Position numbers and translations under genes: made by a program | The notes under the pieces: generated by a model | Told to the model about the DNA's origin: nothing | The model's database searches: none | Seen by the model: the letters and a program-made list of their open reading frames with translations, nothing else | Source: Actinomycetota bacterium | Lineage (GTDB): Bacteria; Actinomycetota; Actinomycetes; S36-B12; FW305-bin1 | DNA: 64,000 nucleotides | Assembly: GCA_004297305.1 (NCBI GenBank) | Contig: SCTR01000011.1 | Location: forward strand, 1-64,000 | Direction: 5' to 3' | Part shown: piece after piece, positions 18,787 through 27,910 of the stretch | Layout of the letters: every line of letters begins with the position of its first letter | Numbering within the stretch: position 1 is the stretch's first letter

Positions 18787-20766
18787 TCAGGGACGGCGGT
18801 TCGTGCGCGGTCGCCGCAGGATCTGGGCGACCGACCGCATCTGCATCGCCGTGGCCGCCACCAGGCCGGTGAAGCCGGCTGCCCGCAGCACCACCGCGAC
18901 GTCGGCGTTGTCCTCCACTCCGGCAGCCACCAGCAGCGCCGCGGACGACAGCAGGCCGACCATGCCGACCACGGCGAACAGCACCCGGTCGATCCAGTCG
19001 TCCAGGACGAGCCGGTCCTCGCCGCCGAACAGGCCGACCCGGATCCCCAGCCGGCCACTGCGCGTCTGCAGCGCGATGTCCTCGACCAGTTGCGGCATGC
19101 TGCGGACGGCGGGCAGGGCCCGCATCGCCTCGTGGGTCAGCCGCTCCTTGAGCGACCCGACGCCCGCCTCGGGCAACTCCCTGATCGTCTCGGTCGCCCG
19201 CTCCACCATCCGGAACCCCGGATCGATGATCCGCAACGTGCCGTCCAGGGTGAGCATGGCCCGGCCCAGCACGGTCAGCGCCCGCGGCGCCTTCACACCG
19301 TGCCTTGCCAGCACGTGGACGACCAGCTGCAACACCGCGGGGTCGAACCCGCCGCCCTGCACTCGAGTCAGCACGCTGGACAGCTCGAACTCCATGGCCC
19401 GCATGTCCAGCGCGTCGCCGTCGGGGCCGGCCAGCCGGCGCAGGGCACGAGCCAGCATCGAGGGGTCGGCCAGCATGAAGCCCAGCGCGAGTTGCTGCAG
19501 GCCGTCCAGCGTGACCGGATCCAGTTGCCCGACAGCACCGAAGTCGATGAACCACAGCGTGCCCTCGGCGTCGACCAGGACGTTGCCGGGATGGGGGTCG
19601 GCGTGGAACACCCCGGCGGTGAGGACCTGTTCGAGGAAGGCCCGGAACAACCGGTCGGCCAGCACGGGGCGGGCGATGCCGCTGGCCCGCAAGGCCGCCG
19701 GATCCGATACCGGCCGGCCGTCGACCTCGTCCATGACCAGCATCGACCGGGTCGTCAGGTCGGCGTGGACCAGGGGCACCTCGACGCCGTGCCCGCCCGG
19801 GACCGCCCGCCGCATGGCCGCGTTGTTGGCGGCTTCGGTACGGAAGTCCAGTTCGGCGGCGATCCCGCTGACCAATTCGTCGGCGAGGTCGCGGATGCCG
19901 AGTGAGCGAGCCCCTTCGGAACGTCGCTCCAACTGGGCTGCGCCCCACCGCAATACCCGCGCGTCCCGGTCGACGATGTCCTCGATGTCGGGTCGGCGGA
20001 TCTTCACGATCACCCGGCGTCCGCCGGCCAGCGTGGCGCGGTAGGTCACCCCGATGGAGGCAGCGGCCAACGGCTCGGCGGCGAAGGTCGCGAAGGTCGC
20101 CGCGGCAGGTCGTCCGGTCTGCTGTTCGACGATCTCGGTGACGACCGCGGCGGGCAGGCCCGGTGCGGCTGTCCGCAGGTGGCCGAGTTCCTCGGTCACG
20201 GTGGCAGGCAACAGGTCTTCGCGGGTCGACGCGATCTGCCCGAACTTCACGAACATCCCGCCGCAGTCCTCGAGAGTGGCCCGCAGCGCCCGGGCACCTT
20301 CCGGGGTCGCCAGCGCGGCACGGGAGGCGTATCGACGCCCGGCGAAGCCGTGCCGGCGCGCGGCACCCACGATCTGCCGCAGCCGGGTGACCACCTGCCA
20401 GCGCCGGCGTACCGCCTTGATCGGCCGCGGCCACCGGCGCCGTCGATCGCCACCGCGGGGCCGGGCGATCACGTCGATGACGATGCTGGCCAGCATCGTC
20501 ACGAGCAGGACGTAGCCGACGAAACCCACACCCAGCCGGCCGAGGTCGCCCAGATCGTTGAAATCGGCCTCGGTGGAGTTCTCGTACTGCATGTTGATGA
20601 GCCATTGGCCGGCGAAGAAGCCGACCAGGCCGGCGAGCGTCGCCCGCCAGAAGCCCCGCCGCACACCGAGGATCCGACCCGCGATCAGACCGACCACGAC
20701 GAGGAAGGCGATGAGGACGGCGAGCCCGAGGACGCCATCGAGTGTGACAGTGATCCCGTCGTCCAC
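18787..20766 (-). CDS. ABC1/AarF/UbiB-family atypical kinase with membrane segments
   Basis: A 659-residue UbiB-like protein. N-terminal hydrophobic helices (about residues 10-30, 40-60 and 80-100) precede the kinase-like domain. That domain holds the family KxGQ motif (FVKFGQIAS), the Ala-rich loop AAASIGVTYRA, the ExD-type FRTE segment, the catalytic HADPHPGN and the metal-binding FIDFGAVGQ. Two C-terminal helices close the protein. UbiB relatives support quinone synthesis or lipid homeostasis; here menaquinone or lipid handling is a guess. The GTG at 20766 follows GGAGG at 7 nt; an upstream ATG at 20901 crosses a hairpin and is rejected. Confidence 0.88.
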   Translation of the reverse strand: MDDGITVTLDGVLGLAVLIAFLVVVGLIAGRILGVRRGFWRATLAGLVGFFAGQWLINMQYENSTEADFNDLGDLGRLGVGFVGYVLLVTMLASIVIDVIARPRGGDRRRRWPRPIKAVRRRWQVVTRLRQIVGAARRHGFAGRRYASRAALATPEGARALRATLEDCGGMFVKFGQIASTREDLLPATVTEELGHLRTAAPGLPAAVVTEIVEQQTGRPAAATFATFAAEPLAAASIGVTYRATLAGGRRVIVKIRRPDIEDIVDRDARVLRWGAAQLERRSEGARSLGIRDLADELVSGIAAELDFRTEAANNAAMRRAVPGGHGVEVPLVHADLTTRSMLVMDEVDGRPVSDPAALRASGIARPVLADRLFRAFLEQVLTAGVFHADPHPGNVLVDAEGTLWFIDFGAVGQLDPVTLDGLQQLALGFMLADPSMLARALRRLAGPDGDALDMRAMEFELSSVLTRVQGGGFDPAVLQLVVHVLARHGVKAPRALTVLGRAMLTLDGTLRIIDPGFRMVERATETIRELPEAGVGSLKERLTHEAMRALPAVRSMPQLVEDIALQTRSGRLGIRVGLFGGEDRLVLDDWIDRVLFAVVGMVGLLSSAALLVAAGVEDNADVAVVLRAAGFTGLVAATAMQMRSVAQILRRPRTNRRP

Positions 20767-20853
20767 GAACTCGCCTCCGCTGGCCTCGGCGCGAACCTCG
20801 GTTCGGTGTCCCGGGCCGCCGGCCGATCGTGGCAGAACCGCGCGCCTGACGAC

Positions 20854-20905
20854 GACCGTGGGGAAATCTCCGGCGCTGCGGCGTCGGCGGGATTTCCCCA
20901 CGGTC
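20854..20905. terminator. Perfect 15-bp inverted repeat, terminator or operator
   Basis: GACCGTGGGGAAATC (20854-20868) and GATTTCCCCACGGTC (20891-20905) are exact complements separated by 22 nt of G/C-rich sequence. It lies 29 nt past the stop of the duplicated-domain gene and 88 nt before the UbiB-like start, both on the minus strand. A terminator for the former is likely; an operator for the latter is possible. Confidence 0.65.
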
Positions 20906-20933
20906 GGTCAGCGGCAGGGCGAGCGGGGTGCTG

Positions 20934-21542
20934 CTATCCGCGCATCCCCGACATCGTCGGATGGCGCAGGTCGAAGTACGCGACGTCGTCCAGCAACGAC
21001 ATCTCCTCGGCCATCATGTCCCGCAACTGCGGCGGCATCGGCTTGGCTTCCCCTTCTCGCGCAGCGGGTTCCGAGGAGAAGCAGACCGTCTCGGTGAAGA
21101 TGCCGTCGGCGTCCACCGCAATGGTCGCGCCCAGGACGTCGGGCCGGTGGTCGTGCAGCATCTGGGCCGACTGGTCCAGAATCGCCTGGGCGCGGGCCCG
21201 GTCACGCACCCTGCCCTGGATCACCTGGACGAAGCCGGCATCCGGCGTACCTCCGCCGAGCAACAGTTGGACGTCGTCGCAGTCGTGGAACGTGGCGCCC
21301 TCGCTGAAGCAGGTCGCCATGTCCTCCCACCAGGCGGACTGGTCGGGCCGTTCGCTGTTGGTACGCGCGGACTCTCGTGAATCGAAGCGGACTGCGGCGA
21401 TCAGCGTGCCGTCGTCGGTGAAACCGTGGGTCGTGCCGAGCCACCCGGTGGCCCCGGGTGCGAGCTCGAGCATCCACCGGTCGAGGCAGGCCTGTGCGGC
21501 CGCCGTGTCACGCACCTTGCCCTGGATGATCTGCATGAACAT
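20934..21542 (-). CDS. Protein with two tandem alpha/beta-barrel (ABM-like) repeats
   Basis: A 202-residue protein made of two homologous halves. MQIIQGKVRD near the N-terminus recurs as VQVIQGRVRD at about residue 105, and both continue with an Ala-rich helix and a final VxFxS strand. The pattern fits a ferredoxin-like dimeric alpha/beta-barrel (antibiotic-biosynthesis-monooxygenase-like) fold that has been fused into one chain. No catalytic residue is recognised, so it could be a binding protein. The ATG start lies 3-4 codons before the first strand. Confidence 0.65.
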   Translation of the reverse strand: MFMQIIQGKVRDTAAAQACLDRWMLELAPGATGWLGTTHGFTDDGTLIAAVRFDSRESARTNSERPDQSAWWEDMATCFSEGATFHDCDDVQLLLGGGTPDAGFVQVIQGRVRDRARAQAILDQSAQMLHDHRPDVLGATIAVDADGIFTETVCFSSEPAAREGEAKPMPPQLRDMMAEEMSLLDDVAYFDLRHPTMSGMRG

Positions 21543-21712
21543 GGGTCAGCCTCCCGTACCTGGACGGGGCGCCGGATGACGTCCGGCGCGACCGCACCAG
21601 GCTAGGGGCGAGCGGCCGCGGGCAGAAGGCCCACGGGCGGGCTGTCGGGGGACGCCCGGCGTACGCCGACCCCCGTGCAGGCGCCGGCCGGGCGACCCGT
21701 CATCCTCGGCGG

Positions 21713-21973
21713 ATGGCTGACTGCACGCATCTGGCCGCCGCGCCCGACCACGTCGAACCGCTCACCCCCGACGGCTGCGAGGAGTGCCTGCAGCTGGGCA
21801 GTTCCTGGGTCCATCTGCGACTGTGCCTGACCTGCGGGCACGTGGGCTGCTGCGATTCGTCGGTGCACCAGCACGCCACCGCCCATTTCACCGCGACCGG
21901 CCATCCGGTGATGCGCAGCTTCCAGCCCGGCGAGTCCTGGCGCTGGTGCTTCATCGACCACCAGACCGGCTGA
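21713..21973 (+). CDS. UBP-type zinc finger protein
   Basis: An 86-residue protein formed almost wholly by a UBP (ubiquitin-carboxyl-hydrolase-like) zinc finger. The Cys/His ligands appear in order in DCTHL, GCEECLQ, LCLTCGHVGCCDSS and HQHATAHFTATGHPV. In eukaryotes the domain recognises a free C-terminal Gly-Gly tail; what bacterial versions bind is not known to me. It converges on the Na+/H+ antiporter gene, 22 nt away. There is no clear ribosome site before the ATG. Confidence 0.88.
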   Translation: MADCTHLAAAPDHVEPLTPDGCEECLQLGSSWVHLRLCLTCGHVGCCDSSVHQHATAHFTATGHPVMRSFQPGESWRWCFIDHQTG

Positions 21974-21995
21974 CCGCGCCGGGCCGGACCGACCG

Positions 21996-23582
21996 CTACT
22001 GGTCGCCCAGCAGCGTCTCCTCCAGGTCGACCTCGCGCTGCAGGGTCCGCAGCGTGTCGTCGTCGATCCGCCCGTCGTCCCGCATCGCGACCAGCGCGGC
22101 ACGTTCGGCCTGCAGGATCGCCACCCGGAGCCGCCGGTACGCCGCACTCGGGGTCTCCGGGCCCGGTCCACCCAGTCGCTCCCAGGCGCCCAGCGAACGC
22201 GACTGGGTGGCCTGTCGCAGGCGGTCCGCGACACCGTGCGGCAGAGCACCTTCGGCCTCGAGCAACTCCTCGAGTCGAAGCGCGGCCTGTTCGGCGGCCA
22301 GATGGGCCGCCTCGGCCTCGGCGAGCCGGTCCTGGGTCTCGTCCCGCCGGATATTCAACCATCGGATGAGCGGCGGCAGCGTGAAACCCTGGCCGAGCAA
22401 CGTGACGGCGATGACACAGAACGCCAGGAACGCGATGAGGTCGCGTTGCGGGAACGCCTCGCCGGTGTCGACGGTCAGCGGGATCGACGCCGCGGCAGCC
22501 AGCGTCACCACGCCGCGCATCCCCGCCCAGGACACCACGACCAACTCGCGCCAGCGGCGGTCCGGGCGGCTGGCCCGCAGCAGTCCGCCGGCGTACGCCG
22601 TACCGAAGACCCAGACGAAACGACTGACGATGACCACCGAGCAGACCACCACGGCGTACAGCAGCAGGTCCGCCGGGGTGTAGTCGCCCAGCCGGACCAG
22701 GATCGAGCGCAGCTGCAGCCCGATGAGAGCGAAGACCGTCCCCTCGAGGATGAAGTCGATGGTGCGCCACACCGACTGCGCCTGCAGCCGGGCGGCGGAC
22801 CCCAGCAGTTCCGCTGACCGGTGGCCGAGGACCAGGCCGGTCGTCACCACCGCGACCACACCCGAGGCCCCGACCTCTTCGGCGGGCAGGAACGCGATGA
22901 ACGGCGTCAGCAGCGACAGCGAGGTCTCCACCACCGGGTCGTCCAGCCGTCGTCGTACCCAGCTGACCAGCACCGCCACGACCAGGCCGATGGCCACCCC
23001 ACCGACACTGGCCCAGGTCAGCCGGCCGGCTGCCTCGAGCCAGGAGAAGCCGCCGGTGAGTGCCGCGGCCACCGCCACGCGCAGCAGCGTGATCGCGGTG
23101 GCGTCGTTGAGCAGGCTCTCCCCCTCGAGCACGGTGAGCAGGCCGTTCGGCAGCCGCAACCGGCGACCGATCGCGGTCGCCGCGACGGCATCGGCCGGCG
23201 CCACGGCGGCGCCGAGAGCGAACGCCGCAGCCAGCGGCAGACCCGGCACGATCGCGTGGACGGTGAGGCCGACGACGAGGGTGCAGAACGCGACATACCC
23301 CACGCTGAGCAGACCGATGGTGAGCCGGTTGGCACGGATGCCGACCAACGAACTGCCCAGCGCCGCGGAGTACAGCAGCGGCGGCAGCACCACGATGAGC
23401 ACGAACTCCGCGGACAGCTCGAACGACGGGATTCCGGGGACGAACGAGGCGGCAACTCCGACGACGACCAGCAGCAGCGGGGAGGACAGCCCGTACCGGC
23501 GTGCCACGCCGCCGACGGCGGTGACCACCACAAGGAGTCCCAGGACCTCCAGCAGCTCGTGCACGTCGGCAGTGTGGCCCAT
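21996..23582 (-). CDS. Na+/H+ antiporter, CPA1 family
   Basis: A 528-residue cation:proton antiporter with about 12 membrane helices. It has the CPA1 motifs APADAVAATAIGRRL (paired Asp region) and ESLLNDATAITLL (ND motif), and a cytoplasmic C-terminal helical tail from about residue 410. It exchanges cytoplasmic Na+ or K+ for protons in pH and salt homeostasis. The ATG at 23582 is used; a GTG five codons upstream (23597) is equally possible because neither has a good ribosome site. Confidence 0.9.
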   Translation of the reverse strand: MGHTADVHELLEVLGLLVVVTAVGGVARRYGLSSPLLLVVVGVAASFVPGIPSFELSAEFVLIVVLPPLLYSAALGSSLVGIRANRLTIGLLSVGYVAFCTLVVGLTVHAIVPGLPLAAAFALGAAVAPADAVAATAIGRRLRLPNGLLTVLEGESLLNDATAITLLRVAVAAALTGGFSWLEAAGRLTWASVGGVAIGLVVAVLVSWVRRRLDDPVVETSLSLLTPFIAFLPAEEVGASGVVAVVTTGLVLGHRSAELLGSAARLQAQSVWRTIDFILEGTVFALIGLQLRSILVRLGDYTPADLLLYAVVVCSVVIVSRFVWVFGTAYAGGLLRASRPDRRWRELVVVSWAGMRGVVTLAAAASIPLTVDTGEAFPQRDLIAFLAFCVIAVTLLGQGFTLPPLIRWLNIRRDETQDRLAEAEAAHLAAEQAALRLEELLEAEGALPHGVADRLRQATQSRSLGAWERLGGPGPETPSAAYRRLRVAILQAERAALVAMRDDGRIDDDTLRTLQREVDLEETLLGDQ

Positions 23583-23636
23583 GACGGCAGTGCGCACCCG
23601 CGCTCGGCAAGGACGTCGTGGCAGCCGGTCGAGGCG

Positions 23637-23837
23637 TCACCGGGCGAAGTAGTGCAACCCCAGCCATGCCCAGGCAGCCAGCACGGCCACGCGGCCGCCG
23701 CGGGTGCGCATGATGCGGGACAACACGATCGGCAGGCGTTCGACCCGGCTCGCCGGCCTGCGGGCGAGTACGGCAAGGACCAGCCCCGCCAGCGCGACGA
23801 CCAGGTATCCACCGATGGTGACGGCGCGCCAGCTCAT
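23637..23837 (-). CDS. Small two-helix membrane protein (DUF6186-like)
   Basis: A 66-residue protein with two hydrophobic helices (about 6-26 and 47-62) flanking an Arg-rich loop RRPASRVERLP, and the ending AWLGLHYFAR. It resembles, from memory, the DUF6186 family of small actinobacterial proteins. The ATG at 23837 overlaps the preceding gene's stop as ATGA. Function unknown. Confidence 0.7.
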   Translation of the reverse strand: MSWRAVTIGGYLVVALAGLVLAVLARRPASRVERLPIVLSRIMRTRGGRVAVLAAWAWLGLHYFAR

Positions 23838-24493
23838 GCCGCGCCGCCGCGGTCCGGGCCGAGATCGATGGGCGGCACCCGGGACGGTATGCGCGACAAG
23901 AGGAACCAGCCCAGCGCCAGCCAGCCGGCCAGGGCGACCACGCGCACGACGGGGTAGTGCAGCAGCTCGTCGGCCAGCACACTCAGGGTCGGGTGATCCG
24001 CTGACCCCTGCTGCAGCGTCGGCTGCTGGAACAGCGCCTGCAGCTCCCACACTGCCGCGGTGACGAAGACGGCCGACCAGGCCAGCACGGTGGCACGCGA
24101 GACCGGCGGCGGACAGACCCGCTCGACCAGCGGACGCCGCCACGCCAGCGCGATGGCGGCCGCGCCGAGCAGCGCGACCGCGACAGTCGGCGGCCAGGAA
24201 TAGCGCTCGGCACTGCCGACCACGACGGCGTAGCCGACGACGCCGAGTCCGATCCCGATCGTCAGCGCCCGGCGTCGCGAGCCGAGCAACGGCGCGCCGA
24301 TCTGCTCGACGGTGTCAGCGGCAGCGGCGTCGCGTCCGACCAGGACCGCCGCCCCACCCAGCACCACGGCGTGAACCGGGTTGTCGGCAAGGCCGTCGAA
24401 GATCGCCGCCAGGCCGAGCACCCACACCAGCGGGCTGCGGATCACCGCGGACAGCCCGGATCGGCTGGCCGCGGATCCCGGCAGTCTGCCCAT
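23834..24493 (-). CDS. Polytopic membrane protein of unknown function
   Basis: A 219-residue protein with about five or six hydrophobic helices, a conserved-looking AIFDGLADNPVH loop near the N-terminus and an ADELLHYPVVRVVALAGWL segment near the C-terminus. The ATG at 24493 lies 6 nt after GGAG; an upstream GTG-type start at 24532 is less likely. It is coupled to the DUF6186-like gene by ATGA and is divergent from the ROK kinase. I do not recognise the family. Confidence 0.7.
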   Translation of the reverse strand: MGRLPGSAASRSGLSAVIRSPLVWVLGLAAIFDGLADNPVHAVVLGGAAVLVGRDAAAADTVEQIGAPLLGSRRRALTIGIGLGVVGYAVVVGSAERYSWPPTVAVALLGAAAIALAWRRPLVERVCPPPVSRATVLAWSAVFVTAAVWELQALFQQPTLQQGSADHPTLSVLADELLHYPVVRVVALAGWLALGWFLLSRIPSRVPPIDLGPDRGGAA

Positions 24494-24600
24494 CGCCACT
24501 CCAGTTCCCGCCGCTGCGGCACACCCTGCCACGGCCCGACCCGCCGGTAGGGTCGCCCGCGGACGTCACCGCGCCCGAGGGCCGACCAGCGGGAGGGCCG

Positions 24601-25395
24601 ATGGCGACACCGATCCCGGTCCTCTCCGGTGCGACACTCGGAATCGACTGCGGTGGTAGCGGAATCAAAGCGTCGGTGCTCGACGCCGACGGCGCCATGC
24701 AGGCCAAGCCGATCCGGGTGCCGACGCCGTACCCGCTGCCCCCGGAGCGACTGCTCGACCTGCTCGTCGACATCGCCGGCACCCTGCCCGCTGCGCAGCG
24801 GGTCACCGTCGGAATGCCCGGCATGATCCGGCACGGCGTCGTCGTCACCACTCCCCACTACGTCACCCGATCGGGACCACGCAGCCGAATCGATCCACCA
24901 CTGCTGCGCCGTTGGTCCGGTTACGACGCCCGGGCCGGGGTCAGCACTGCCCTCGGATTGCCCGCGCTGGTACTCAACGACGCCGAAGTTCACGGCGCCG
25001 GCGTCATCGCCGAAACAGGTCTGGAACTGGTCCTGACGCTGGGCACCGGCCTCGGTTGCGCCACCTTCGACGACGGCCGGCTCGCCCCGCATCTGGAGTT
25101 GTCGCAGGCGACCACGCGCTGGGGGCAGCTCTACGACAGGTATGTCGGGGAACGGGAACGGCGGCGGTTGGGCAACGCGTTCTGGTCGCGCCGGGTACTG
25201 CGGATGGTGGCCGCGCTGCGTCCGATGTTCCTGTGGGACCGGCTCTATCTCGGCGGTGGCAACAGCCGCCGGATCCTGCCGGATGCCTTGGCGGACATGG
25301 GAGACGACGTCGTCGTCGTACCGAACTCCGCCGGTATCGTCGGTGCGGTTCGCGCCTGGCGGCTCGCCCCGCAGCCGTGGAACCCGGACACCTGA
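24601..25395 (+). CDS. ppgK-like: ROK-family kinase resembling polyphosphate glucokinase
   Basis: A 264-residue sugar-kinase-fold protein. Phosphate-1 motif GIDCGGSGIKASVLD, catalytic Asp segment LVLNDAEVHGAG and phosphate-2 motif LTLGTGLGCATF match the PpgK branch, as does the following APHLELSQ. PpgK phosphorylates glucose with polyphosphate or ATP. The catalytic Asp lies in LNDAEVHG, as expected. The ATG follows GGGAGGG. Polyphosphate use cannot be confirmed by eye. Confidence 0.8.
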   Translation: MATPIPVLSGATLGIDCGGSGIKASVLDADGAMQAKPIRVPTPYPLPPERLLDLLVDIAGTLPAAQRVTVGMPGMIRHGVVVTTPHYVTRSGPRSRIDPPLLRRWSGYDARAGVSTALGLPALVLNDAEVHGAGVIAETGLELVLTLGTGLGCATFDDGRLAPHLELSQATTRWGQLYDRYVGERERRRLGNAFWSRRVLRMVAALRPMFLWDRLYLGGGNSRRILPDALADMGDDVVVVPNSAGIVGAVRAWRLAPQPWNPDT

Positions 25396-25549
25396 TGGGC
25401 CGGTCGTCGGCTGACCCCGTCCGAACGGGTTACGTCATTCGGAGTGTCCGGACGACCCGGGCGGGAGCCGCAGCAGGTACGGTGCCGTCGCGCCCGATGA
25501 GATGAACGCCACCGAGGGTTGCGTCGTCGCCGGGCACTGAGGGGGAATC

Positions 25550-26650
25550 ATGGGTTTCGCACCGCTTCGCTCGACGCTGCGCATCGGTCTGGTGCTCGGG
25601 ACGGCGCTACTGCTCACCGGCACCGCGTTGTCGCTGCCGGCGCGGGCCGACGCCGCCTCGGACCTGGTGACCGCCCAGGCAACGGTTCGCAACGGCATCG
25701 ACCTGGCCGCGACGCTGGAGGCCACGACCGGCAGCACCGTCCGATCGCAATTCGGACTGGGTGGGATCACGGTCGGCTCCAGCGACCTGCAGATCTCCCC
25801 CGACGGCACCGTGCTGGCGTCGCGGGGGTCCGTGCTGTCGCTGGACGCGGCGTCCGGGTTCCGCGGGTACTACCCGGTCGCGGCACTGACAGGTCCATAC
25901 CGGAACGCCTTCGGCAAGGTCCTGCGGCACTTCGGAGTCAAGCGGAAGCAGTGGTTGGTCCTGGGCGGCGCCGCAGTCGGCTTCCCCGGTGCACGACTGC
26001 TCACCCAGGGCAGCCCCTACCGATTCGCCCGCGACCTGGTCGACAAGGCGGTCGCCGGCCGGGTCGACTCCGCGACGTCGGTCCAGCTGGAGATCCCGTA
26101 CGCCACCTTCATGACGACGATTCTGGGCGGCCTCTACACCCCTGCCCTGGTCGGGAACATCCCGGTGACCGTCGGACTCGACGGCGCCGGACGGGTCGTC
26201 AGGGTGTCCTACGAGCTGATCGTGGGCTCACCCCAGAGCATCGAGGTCATCGCCTACGCGGCGCCGAACGCCGTGCTGCCGCCGCCGTCGCTGTGGGTTC
26301 CGGTACGGCGCAGCAGCCGGATCCAGGCCGTCCTGTTTGCCGCCGACCAGGTGCGCAGCGCGGCCACCAGCGCTCGCCGCACCCTGGCCCGCGACCCCGA
26401 CATCGCCACGTTGCGTCAGATCGCAGCCAAGCTCGGGCGCGGTAAGCAGCGGCTGAAGGCGACCGTCCTCGGGACCCGGATTGTGTTCAGCAGCAGTGCG
26501 GCGAAGGTGACGTGGACCGACACCGTGACCCTCTCGGGCCGCAAGGCCGTGCTGGGCCCGCTTCGCCTGACGCTGCCTCCGAAGAAGGCGGCGCCGGCAA
26601 AGAAGTCGGCCAAGAAGGCAGTGCCGGACAAGAAGGCAGCGGCGGCGTAG
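25550..26650 (+). CDS. Secreted protein, LppX/LprG-like fold suspected, Lys-Ala tail
   Basis: A 366-residue exported protein with a signal peptide ending near LPARADA (AxA-type, no lipobox Cys). The mature part alternates strands and helices; segments VGLDGAGRVVRVSYEL and VEVIAYAAPNAVLPPPS recall LppX_LprAFG lipid-binding proteins. A basic tail of Lys-Ala-Pro repeats ends the protein (PPKKAAPAKKSAKKA). It shares order and motifs with the next gene (26810-27859), clearly a paralog. The ATG follows GAGGGGG. Lipid carriage across the envelope is only an inference. Confidence 0.75.
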   Translation: MGFAPLRSTLRIGLVLGTALLLTGTALSLPARADAASDLVTAQATVRNGIDLAATLEATTGSTVRSQFGLGGITVGSSDLQISPDGTVLASRGSVLSLDAASGFRGYYPVAALTGPYRNAFGKVLRHFGVKRKQWLVLGGAAVGFPGARLLTQGSPYRFARDLVDKAVAGRVDSATSVQLEIPYATFMTTILGGLYTPALVGNIPVTVGLDGAGRVVRVSYELIVGSPQSIEVIAYAAPNAVLPPPSLWVPVRRSSRIQAVLFAADQVRSAATSARRTLARDPDIATLRQIAAKLGRGKQRLKATVLGTRIVFSSSAAKVTWTDTVTLSGRKAVLGPLRLTLPPKKAAPAKKSAKKAVPDKKAAAA

Positions 26651-26809
26651 CGCAGCGCCGGCGAAGAAAGCAGCGCCAGCCCCGTCGTCACCCGGGCGGG
26701 TGCGTCCATTCGGGGCGGCTGGCGGGCCGTTGTCGGGGGCTTGGCTTAACGTCATACGAGCATCGTTGGCGCTCATCGGGGGCGTCGCCACTGACAGACG
26801 GGGGACTCC

Positions 26810-27859
26810 GTGACCACGACACGTGACACCACCACACGCCCGGCGCGCCGCGCCATCGCCGGCGGGCTGGGCGTCGCCCTCGCCGTCGGCACCCTGGTCG
26901 CCACCGCTGCCCCGGCCCGTGCCGACGCCGCCTCCGACCTGGCAGTGGCCAAGGGCGCCGTCCTCACCGCAGCGACGCTGGCCGAGCAGACCGAATCGGT
27001 CACCGGAGCGACCACCCTCAGCGCCGGCGGCTCGGGCGCGTCCCTCGTCGTCCAGCAGTCGTCCGACGGATCGATCCTGCGCCTGCCCGGATCGATCCTC
27101 GCCAAGGGTGGCGGCGCGACGACGATCTTCCTGCCGCTGGGCTCGGTGGCCCGCGCGAGTTCTGCGACCTTCCTGCTGACCCCGCCCGCGCCGCTGGACC
27201 GTAAGCAACGCAAGGTGCTCAAGCGCATCGGCGTGAAGCCGACGTCCCTGGTCGTCAGCAGCATCCCCTCGACGGCCTCGTTCGATCAGATTCTTACGGC
27301 CAGCAGTCCGTACCGGCTGGGACGCCAGCTCGTCGCGGTCGCCACCGCCGGCCAGGTCGTCGACGCGGTGACCACCACCCTCGTCGTGCCCGCCGGGGCA
27401 CTCTCGTCCGATCCCGTCGAGGCAGCGAAGAAGACCGGGTCGGTCACGGTGACGATCCACGCCGACGGTCAGGGTCGGCTGACCCGCGTGTCGGATTCCA
27501 CCGGCGGCGTCGAGGTCGCCGCCTACGCCGCGCCGGGTGCGGTCATTCCGCCGGCCTCAGTGCTGCTCAGCCCACGCAAGAACAAGCGAGCCTTCAACGC
27601 CATCGCCTCCCGGTCGTACGGGCAATCGTTCGCCGACGGCGTCGTCGCCGCACTCCGCCTCTCGCCCAAGGCAAGCACGCTCGCCTCGTTCGGCGGGAAG
27701 GGCTTCACGTACGGCAAGATCCAGGTGCGCTCGTTCCGGCTGCCGGGCACGTTGCTCGTGACGGCCAAGGGCGGTGGCGTGACGTGGACGAAGTCCGTCA
27801 AGCTCAAGCGCGGTCACGCCAAGGTCTCACGTTGGGCCGTGGCGCTGCCGCGCCGCTAG
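26810..27859 (+). CDS. Secreted protein, paralog of upstream neighbour
   Basis: A 349-residue exported protein with a signal peptide cleaved near APARADA and no lipobox. The start of the mature chain, DAASDLAVAKGAV, parallels DAASDLVTAQATV of the upstream protein. Both share a DGxxLRxxGS strand, a QLxxxSPYRxxRxLV segment and a VEVxAYAAPxAVxPPxS motif near residue 240. The C-terminus is basic but lacks the Lys-Ala repeats. A GTG follows GGGGGA. Same suspected LppX/LprG-like fold; function unknown. Confidence 0.72.
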   Translation: MTTTRDTTTRPARRAIAGGLGVALAVGTLVATAAPARADAASDLAVAKGAVLTAATLAEQTESVTGATTLSAGGSGASLVVQQSSDGSILRLPGSILAKGGGATTIFLPLGSVARASSATFLLTPPAPLDRKQRKVLKRIGVKPTSLVVSSIPSTASFDQILTASSPYRLGRQLVAVATAGQVVDAVTTTLVVPAGALSSDPVEAAKKTGSVTVTIHADGQGRLTRVSDSTGGVEVAAYAAPGAVIPPASVLLSPRKNKRAFNAIASRSYGQSFADGVVAALRLSPKASTLASFGGKGFTYGKIQVRSFRLPGTLLVTAKGGGVTWTKSVKLKRGHAKVSRWAVALPRR

Positions 27860-27910
27860 GTGGATCGTCCGGCCGTGCGGTTGTGTCACGCCCAGCACAC
27901 GTCGAGCTGA

